In this document: positions 59,181 to 64,000 of the stretch, piece after piece
Numbering within the stretch: the stretch's first letter is position 1
Layout: every line of letters starts with the position of its first letter
From: Streptomyces asoensis
GTDB taxonomy: Bacteria; Actinomycetota; Actinomycetes; Streptomycetales; Streptomycetaceae
Assembly: GCF_016860545.1 (NCBI RefSeq)
Contig: NZ_BNEB01000003.1
Span: 1,612,001-1,676,000, forward strand
DNA: 64,000 nt
Reading direction: 5' to 3'
Translations under genes and position numbers: made by a program
The notes under the pieces: generated by a model
Told to the model about the DNA's origin: nothing
Databases searched by the model: none
The model's input: the letters and a program-made list of their open reading frames with translations, nothing else

Positions 59181-59435
59181 CTAGGGAAGGGGGTCACACA
59201 GGGCGTGCACCAGCCCCTCCAGGCTGTCGACCTCTTCCTCGGCCGCTTCCAGGGACCTCCGGTCGACGGCGACCACCCGCTCCTGCGCCTCGATCGCCGC
59301 GGCGTCCGCATGCGGGTCCGCCCGCAGATGGGCGAGCTTCGTCTCGTCCTCCGTCAGCTCCCTGAGCAGACCGTGCCGCCGCTGCTTCGCCCGCTCGAGC
59401 TTGGCCCTGGCCGCCTTGCACTGTTCCGCAGGCAT
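59181..59435 (-). CDS. small coiled-coil protein, 84 aa
   Basis: ATG 59435 with GGGAGAG upstream is preferred over a longer reading. Almost wholly helical, charged, with heptad-like spacing: CKAARAKLERAKQRRHGLLR, DETKLAHLRADPHADAAAI and SLEAAEEEVDSLEGLVHAL. Two Cys near the ends. No known family. Convergent with DUF2252. Confidence 0.6.
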   Translation of the reverse strand: MPAEQCKAARAKLERAKQRRHGLLRELTEDETKLAHLRADPHADAAAIEAQERVVAVDRRSLEAAEEEVDSLEGLVHALCDPLP

Positions 59436-59824
59436 GACTCTCCCATCGCTGCCCCCGCCCCCACCCTCCCGCCCCACCCCCCACCCCGCACCCGCACGTG
59501 ACCCACCCGTGCACCCGTCCACACGACGCGTCATCACGTCCGACAGCCGGCTCCACCGCGACAGTTTTCTGCCACAGCGGCGGCAAACAGGCCGAAAAGG
59601 AACCGCTCCGACGATTCGACCGAACAAAACGATCCCCCGACGAACAAAAGATCACGGGTGGCGCTCATTCCGCTCGGGCGAGAACTGGCCGCACGCGCCG
59701 CTTGCCTTGCATGCGGGGAAGCCGCCATCATGAAAATCTCGTCCGAGGGCCTCCCTCATCGCCTCTGCGGCCGGACACTCATCCAGGCACTGACAGCAAC
59801 GGTTGAAGTGAAACGGAGAGAGGC
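59436..59824. other. intergenic region upstream of the accessory module
   Basis: 389 bp, noticeably less GC-rich from 59560 on. Contains two direct repeats CGAACAAAA (59621-59629 and 59641-59649), exactly 20 bp apart and each followed by a GATC element. A possible -35/-10 pair is TTGCCT (59701) with CATGAAAAT (59729). Several short ORFs here look like noise. Confidence 0.5.
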
Positions 59825-61000
59825 GTGACCGAGCTCGCTATCGGACTGATAACATCCCTCTTCTCCTTTTCGTGTGGATTACTCTATCAAAAGGCAAGAG
59901 CGATGGTCGTCTCGCGCAGGACGAGCGAGGAAGCACGCCGAATCGGCGAAGAACGTCATCCGTCTTTCACGATGAAATGGTTGGTCGAATACTATTTCCG
60001 CCGGGATCTCATGCACGAACTGCTTCTCGTCGAGACCGATCAGCGGCGTAATTTCATTCCGTTCCTGACCAAGAACTCGTGGAAAGTGGACGAGGCTGAC
60101 GAAAGCGGTCTCCTCGACCAGTGCGTCCCGCATCCGCTGTCCGACGCCCCGCTCAAGGAAAACGTCCTGCACCGCAGGGGAAAGTACCTGGAAGGGGTGA
60201 GCGGAGGCCCGGAGGAATGGAACGACCTGCTGGCATGCGCGGAGCGCATCGAAGAGACACCGAACGGGCCGCGCATCAAGGTTCACCTGGCGGAGTACTT
60301 CCAGTACCTGTCGTCCTGCGGATCTCTGGAGGACGAGACCTACGACGCCATCCGTCGGCCGGGCAGGAAGACGCCCATTCGCGACGAGGCTCTGTCCAGC
60401 ATCGCGGCCGCCTCCCAGAACCCCTTGGGTGCGCACGGCTTGGGGATGCAGGTGGCCCTCGTGTACGGCGACGCGGCTGAGTACAAGATCCTCGTACAGC
60501 GCCGATCGAATTCCGTGGCCCTGTACGGCGGTGCGCTGGCCGTGGTCCCGGTCTTCGGATGCCAGACGCTCGACATCACGGCCCAGACCCACCTCTCCCT
60601 CTTCCACAACTTCCTGCGCGAGACGTACGAGGAACTCTACGGCGGGACCGAGGTCGAAAGGAGGGGCCCGCAAGTCGATCCGACATGGTTCTACTCGAAG
60701 CCCCCCGTGGCCCGCCTGCTCGACTACCACGCCTCCGGCATTCTCAGCTTCCGCATCCTGGGGTTCGGGATCGATGCGCTCAACGGCGAAGTGAACGTGG
60801 CGGCTCTGGCACTGATCACGGACTCCGCGGTGGCGGCGCGTGAAATAAGAGAGATGCGCGTCAACTGGGAGGTGCAACAGATCTCCGCATGGCACCTCTT
60901 CGGAGAAGAGCTCGATGTGGGACTCACCCGGGGCGACTTCTCTCCCGGGAGTGCCTACGCAATCGCTCGTGCCAGGGAGTACCTGGCCGGCCGTCGCTGA
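59825..61000 (+). CDS. membrane-anchored protein of unknown function with Nudix-like segment
   Basis: 391 aa from GTG 59825, after GGAGAGAGG. N-terminal TM or anchor (about 4-21, LAIGLITSLFSFSCGLL), then a basic stretch, a helical part and a C-terminal half with LYGGALAVVPVFG (235) and FLRETYEELYGG (263), which recalls a Nudix box (RExxEE) with one extra residue before the Gly and no clear first Glu. Codon 19 is TTA, so bldA is probably required. Lower GC and odd codons (ATA, AGA, GGA) suggest transfer. Paired with the methyltransferase after 11 bp. Confidence 0.8.
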   Translation: MTELAIGLITSLFSFSCGLLYQKARAMVVSRRTSEEARRIGEERHPSFTMKWLVEYYFRRDLMHELLLVETDQRRNFIPFLTKNSWKVDEADESGLLDQCVPHPLSDAPLKENVLHRRGKYLEGVSGGPEEWNDLLACAERIEETPNGPRIKVHLAEYFQYLSSCGSLEDETYDAIRRPGRKTPIRDEALSSIAAASQNPLGAHGLGMQVALVYGDAAEYKILVQRRSNSVALYGGALAVVPVFGCQTLDITAQTHLSLFHNFLRETYEELYGGTEVERRGPQVDPTWFYSKPPVARLLDYHASGILSFRILGFGIDALNGEVNVAALALITDSAVAAREIREMRVNWEVQQISAWHLFGEELDVGLTRGDFSPGSAYAIARAREYLAGRR

Positions 61001-61011
61001 AGGAGCCAGTC

Positions 61012-61854
61012 ATGCCCGAGCTTGTGGGACCGACGTGCGTACTCTGCGGACGAACCGACCGGGAACGGCTTCACGACCTCCCCTACGGCGTCATCATGCG
61101 CTGCCGCGGATGCAACCTCGTGTCGATGCTCGACGAGAAGACGAACCATTTCCCGTCCTGCGCATACGATCAGACGTACTACCGCAAGAAGCCCGGGCAT
61201 CAGGCCGGCTACAAGGACTACTTCGGCGAAGAGCTGCCGGAGCGGAGAAAACTGGCCGAGGTGTTCGCCGAGGCCCTCGTGGCCACGCCGTCGACCATCG
61301 AACGTTCCCTGGACGTGGGATGCGGCGGCGGATACCTGGTCGAAGCGCTGCACCTCCTCGGGGTGCGGGCCTTCGGTGTCGACGGATCGGAGTACGCGAT
61401 AGGCCGCGCCGCACACCGCACCGAGAACTGCCGGTTCATCTGCGGTGACCTGCGCAGTCCGGAGGTCGTCGAGAACGGCCCGTACGACGTGATCACCATG
61501 ATGGATTTCCTGGAGCACGTGGAGAATCCCGTCGCCGAGATCTCGGCGGCCTGCTCCCTGCTGGCCGCGAACGGCCGCCTCGTCGTCATGACGCCGCACT
61601 ACGGCAAACGCCTGTCGAAAGCCCAGGGACGGGACTACGTCCAGTTCAAGCCCGACCACCTGTACCACTTCGACGAGGACACCCTGGTCCGCGTCATGGA
61701 GAAGGCAGGTCCAGGAACCGTTGCCGTCAGCGAGGTCATCCCCTGGGTCGAGAGCCGAGGGGCGCGCCCACCGCACGAGTTCCTGCACAAGTACTCCCAG
61801 GAGCGAGAGAACGTCCTGGCCGTCTACACGGCACCCCACGACGACACCGCCTGA
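61012..61854 (+). CDS. zinc-ribbon class I SAM methyltransferase
   Basis: 280 aa from ATG 61012 with AAGGAG. N-terminal zinc ribbon C9-x2-C12...C31-x2-C34, as in many sugar or natural-product C-methyltransferases; SAM motif I SLDVGCGGGYL near 99-109, acidic motif FGVDGSEYAIG, motif II-like YDVITMMDFLEHVENP and a late LLAANGRLVVMTPHYG. The DFLEH motif is typical of methyltransferase type 11/12. Acceptor unknown; a nucleotide-sugar, lipid or small RNA partner is possible. It is cotranscribed with the membrane protein gene. Confidence 0.9.
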   Translation: MPELVGPTCVLCGRTDRERLHDLPYGVIMRCRGCNLVSMLDEKTNHFPSCAYDQTYYRKKPGHQAGYKDYFGEELPERRKLAEVFAEALVATPSTIERSLDVGCGGGYLVEALHLLGVRAFGVDGSEYAIGRAAHRTENCRFICGDLRSPEVVENGPYDVITMMDFLEHVENPVAEISAACSLLAANGRLVVMTPHYGKRLSKAQGRDYVQFKPDHLYHFDEDTLVRVMEKAGPGTVAVSEVIPWVESRGARPPHEFLHKYSQERENVLAVYTAPHDDTA

Positions 61855-62024
61855 CGGGCGCCCGGCCCAACCGAACCCGACGACCCGCCCACGCAAGCCT
61901 CATCCACTCACAGTCGCCGCGCCGACCCACCACGCCCTTCCCGGCAGCCCCAACCAGAACCGAACGCCCCACACCCGGCCGACTCCCCACCGCCTTCCCG
62001 CACTTGAACACACAGCAACACCAA

Positions 62025-62053
62025 AGGGCCCCTACCGATCCGGTAAAGGCCCT
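62025..62053 (-). terminator. terminator of tRNA-Pro
   Basis: AGGGCC / GGCCCT outer stem with inner TACCG-ATC-CGGTA stem. On the minus strand it follows the tRNA 3' end by 20 nt and is trailed by TTGGTGTTG. Confidence 0.75.
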
Positions 62054-62072
62054 CTGGTCTGCTATTCAGCTG

Positions 62073-62146
62073 TCGGGGTGGCGGGATTTGAACCCACGAC
62101 CTCTTCGTCCCGAACGAAGCGCGCTGCCAAGCTGCGCTACACCCCG
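62073..62146 (-). tRNA. tRNA-Pro (anticodon CGG)
   Basis: 74 nt on the minus strand. Acceptor CGGGGTG pairs with CACCCCG, discriminator A; D-arm GCGCAGCTTGGCAGCGC; anticodon stem CTTCG/CGAAG with loop TTCGGGA (CGG at the anticodon); T-arm with GGTTCAAATCC. No CCA encoded. Reads CCG proline codons. Confidence 0.97.
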
Positions 62147-62188
62147 ATGTCGCTGCTTGTCCTGCTTGTCGCGGCGACGTCGTTTACT

Positions 62189-62971
62189 TTAGCCCACTGG
62201 TGGCCCGAGACGAAATCCGGTTTTGGCGCGGTGGCTGATCGGGTTCGGGCGGACGTGGTCGAGGGCCACGAGGAGGACCGCGAGGGCGTAGATGGCCAGG
62301 CCCAGGAGGAGCGCGTTGGCCAGGGCGTGCTTGTAGCCGGCGGCCTCGGCGTCGAAGAAGGGGTAGAGGTAGCGGCCCGGCGTGCCGGGTGCCACCAGCT
62401 GGGCTCGGGCGAGAGAGAACGCCAGGTAGACCACCGGGTAGATCATCCAGGTGGCGGCCCTGCGCAGGTGCATCCGGCACGGAGGCGTCAGCAGCAGCCA
62501 GTCCAGGACGGCGGCCGTCGGGATCACGGTGTGGACGAGGTGTCCGGCGACCAGGTGCCAGCCCGTGGGGGCGGTCGCGCCCGTCACCGAGAAGGGGGTG
62601 GCCGCGTCCGCCAGGAGCAGGTGGTAGACGAGGCCGGTGGTCGTCACGTAGAGCAGCGCGGCGCCCGTCAGGGCCGCGGGGAGGGGGCGGCGGGCCGTCC
62701 ACGCGCGGCGGGCGGAGAGCAGCGTCACCAGGGCCAGCACGATGTTGCTCTGGATCGCGAAGTGGCTCAGGACACGCGGGGGGCTGCCGAGCAGCAGGGC
62801 GAGCGTGACGCCGCCGGCCGCGGCGCCGGCCAGCAGCAGGCGCAGGACGGCGGCCAGGGGACGGCGTACGGGGGCCACCACCGCCGAGGCGGGGACGGAG
62901 GACATCAGGAGCGCGTGGGTCCGCGGGATCGCGGGCAGATCCGGGATGTCCCTGGGTATCGGCGCGGTCAT
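62189..62971 (-). CDS. Pr6Pr family membrane protein
   Basis: 260 aa, ATG start. Six hydrophobic segments; landmarks LSHFAIQSNIVLAL near residue 69, TGLVYHLLLA near 112, HLVHTVIPTAAVLDWLL near 144 and a cytoplasmic end. Resembles the six-TM Pr6Pr/FAR-17a-like family of unknown function in actinobacteria. 42 bp upstream of the tRNA gene on the same strand. Confidence 0.88.
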   Translation of the reverse strand: MTAPIPRDIPDLPAIPRTHALLMSSVPASAVVAPVRRPLAAVLRLLLAGAAAGGVTLALLLGSPPRVLSHFAIQSNIVLALVTLLSARRAWTARRPLPAALTGAALLYVTTTGLVYHLLLADAATPFSVTGATAPTGWHLVAGHLVHTVIPTAAVLDWLLLTPPCRMHLRRAATWMIYPVVYLAFSLARAQLVAPGTPGRYLYPFFDAEAAGYKHALANALLLGLAIYALAVLLVALDHVRPNPISHRAKTGFRLGPPVG

Positions 62972-63066
62972 GCCCTCACGCTAGGCAAGGGGTGCAAAAC
63001 GGGCGATACGGGTGGGCTGTTCGAGGGAACCCGCTCCGCCTCCGCCTGCAATTGCACCTGCACCTG

Positions 63067-63098
63067 CGTACGCGTGTGTGTACGTGTCCACGCGTACG
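63067..63098 (-). terminator. hairpin between the metallophosphoesterase and Pr6Pr genes
   Basis: CGTACGCGTG / CACGCGTACG arms, 12-nt loop, inside a low-complexity TACG/GTGT tract. It follows the metallophosphoesterase stop by about 95 nt on the minus strand. Confidence 0.5.
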
Positions 63099-63192
63099 TG
63101 CGTGTGCCGGTGGGGCTCGGGTCGCGGCCCGTGCGCGCCGCCTGCCCGTACGGCCGCCGCGTCGAGGAAATGGCCCCCTGGCCCCTGGCCGA

Positions 63193-64000
63193 CTACTCCT
63201 TCGCCACCAGCGTCAGCAGCGTCACCTCGGGCGGGCACGCGAACCTCACCGGGGTGTAGCGGCTCGTTCCGCATCCCGCGGACACGTGCAGGTAGGACGT
63301 GAGCCCCTCCGCCGTGTGCGTGGACAGGCCCTTGACCCGGTCGGTGTCCAGGTCGCAGTTGGTGACCAGGGCGCCGTAGAAGGGGATGCAGAGCTGGCCG
63401 CCGTGGGTGTGGCCGGCCAGGACCAGGGGGTAGCCGTCCGCCGTGTAGGCGTCGAGGACCCGCAGGTACGGCGCGTGCACCACGCCCATCGAGAAGTCCG
63501 ACGAGGCCGACGGGCCGCCCGCCACGCGCGCGTACCGGTCGCGCTTGATGTGCGGATCGTCCACGCCGGTCAGCTCGACCGACACGCCCTCGACCTTCAG
63601 GACCCCCCGGGTGTTCGTCAGGTTCAGCCAGCCCGCCGCGTCGAACCCGTCGCGCAGGTCCTCCCACGGGTTGTGGACCACACCGACGGCGGGTGGGTTG
63701 CCGTTCAGTCCGTGGCGGCCCTGGACCTTCTCGAAGAGGTAGCGGGCCGGGTTGCGCAGTGTGGGGCCGTAGTAGTCGTTCGAGCCGAAGACGTACGCGC
63801 CCGGAAACTCCATCAGCGGGCCGAGCGAGTCGAGGACCTCGGGCACGGCCTCCGGGTCGGACAGGTTGTCGCCCGTGTTGATCACGAAGTCGGGGCGCAG
63901 ACCGGCCAGGGAGCGCAGCCAGCGCTGCTTCTTGCGCTGGCCGCCGACCATGTGGATGTCGGAGACCTGGAGTACGCGCAGGGAGCGCATGCCGGCCGGC
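63193..64000 (-). CDS. metallophosphoesterase (5' end outside the window)
   Basis: At least 268 codons to the window edge; the frame stays open past ATG 63990 (Pro-Ala-Gly before Met), and related Streptomyces proteins, from memory, carry an extra N-terminal hydrophobic segment, so the true start is probably beyond 64000. Calcineurin-like motifs: VSDIHMVGG, INTGDNLS, VFGSNDYYGP (GNxD-like), LAGHTHGGQL. Two-metal phosphoesterase, perhaps membrane-facing as YkuE/YaeI (UDP-diacylglucosamine hydrolase-like). Substrate not certain. Confidence 0.88.
   Translation of the reverse strand, partial: PAGMRSLRVLQVSDIHMVGGQRKKQRWLRSLAGLRPDFVINTGDNLSDPEAVPEVLDSLGPLMEFPGAYVFGSNDYYGPTLRNPARYLFEKVQGRHGLNGNPPAVGVVHNPWEDLRDGFDAAGWLNLTNTRGVLKVEGVSVELTGVDDPHIKRDRYARVAGGPSASSDFSMGVVHAPYLRVLDAYTADGYPLVLAGHTHGGQLCIPFYGALVTNCDLDTDRVKGLSTHTAEGLTSYLHVSAGCGTSRYTPVRFACPPEVTLLTLVAKE

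Noticed and set aside
62073..62146. tRNA-Pro as an integration site for the accessory module
   Set aside because: No integrase gene and no duplicated tRNA 3' end was found in the window, so only proximity can be stated.
63040..63115. Low-complexity GTGT/TACG tract
   Set aside because: Best explained by the hairpin at 63067-63098 after the metallophosphoesterase gene; no iterated unit long enough to call a repeat family.

Overview
The window looks like core chromosome of a Streptomyces or very close actinobacterium. GC is very high throughout, GTG and TTG starts are common, one TTA codon is visible, and the gene set (pyrE, fba, purA, ybaB-recR, ask-asd, a kynurenine cluster, paired NarL-type two-component systems, DUF3151, DUF5063) matches from memory the S. 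coelicolor SCO36xx block. No database search was run. Family names rest on motifs visible in the translations.

Layout. 1-4.5 kb: end of a membrane protein, an aldose-epimerase-like enzyme, pyrE, fba and an MFS exporter. 4.6-8.3 kb: DUF3151, then a tryptophan-degradation cluster (kynA, kynU overlapping by 8 bp, and an alpha/beta hydrolase that may be the missing formamidase). 8.5-15.1 kb: a secreted DUF1023-like hydrolase overlapping an acyltransferase, then two paralogous sensor kinase/response regulator pairs. A shared 15-bp motif lies upstream of both the hydrolase and the second kinase. 15.3-19.8 kb: orphan P450, small membrane protein, and an ABC exporter divergent from its likely GbsR/MarR regulator with AT-rich palindromes between them. 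19.8-23.3 kb: degenerate diacylglycerol-kinase-like protein, purA with a structured leader, two conserved hypotheticals. 23.4-28.0 kb: minus-strand aminotransferase, GntR regulator and a coupled GT2/polytopic membrane fusion. 28.3-31.3 kb: membrane Ser/Thr kinase facing a possible SLATT-type 2TM protein. 31.6-35.2 kb: ybaB, recR, DUF5063, PhzF-like protein, two small exported or membrane proteins. 35.2-42.9 kb: OmpR-type two-component system, ask-asd with an internal Ask beta start, an ECF sigma factor coupled to a membrane partner, SURF1. 43-50.3 kb: S9 peptidase, dual TrkA-N membrane protein, metal-type permease plus His-rich partner, small proteins, [3Fe-4S] ferredoxin. 50.4-57.4 kb: GT2, a 1396-aa HTH-nSTAND-WD40 protein, MFS exporter. 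57.7-64 kb: DUF2252, a coiled-coil protein, a lower-GC two-gene accessory module ending near tRNA-Pro(CGG), Pr6Pr-like protein, and a metallophosphoesterase cut by the window edge.

Most of the window is housekeeping or conserved Streptomyces sequence. The best places to look for undescribed biology are the TTA-containing two-gene module at 59.8-61.9 kb, the STAND-WD40 protein at 51.4-55.5 kb, the possible stand-alone SLATT protein at 30.6-31.3 kb, and the envelope-type two-component block at 8.5-15.1 kb. No CRISPR array, prophage, IS element, rRNA or biosynthetic gene cluster is visible.
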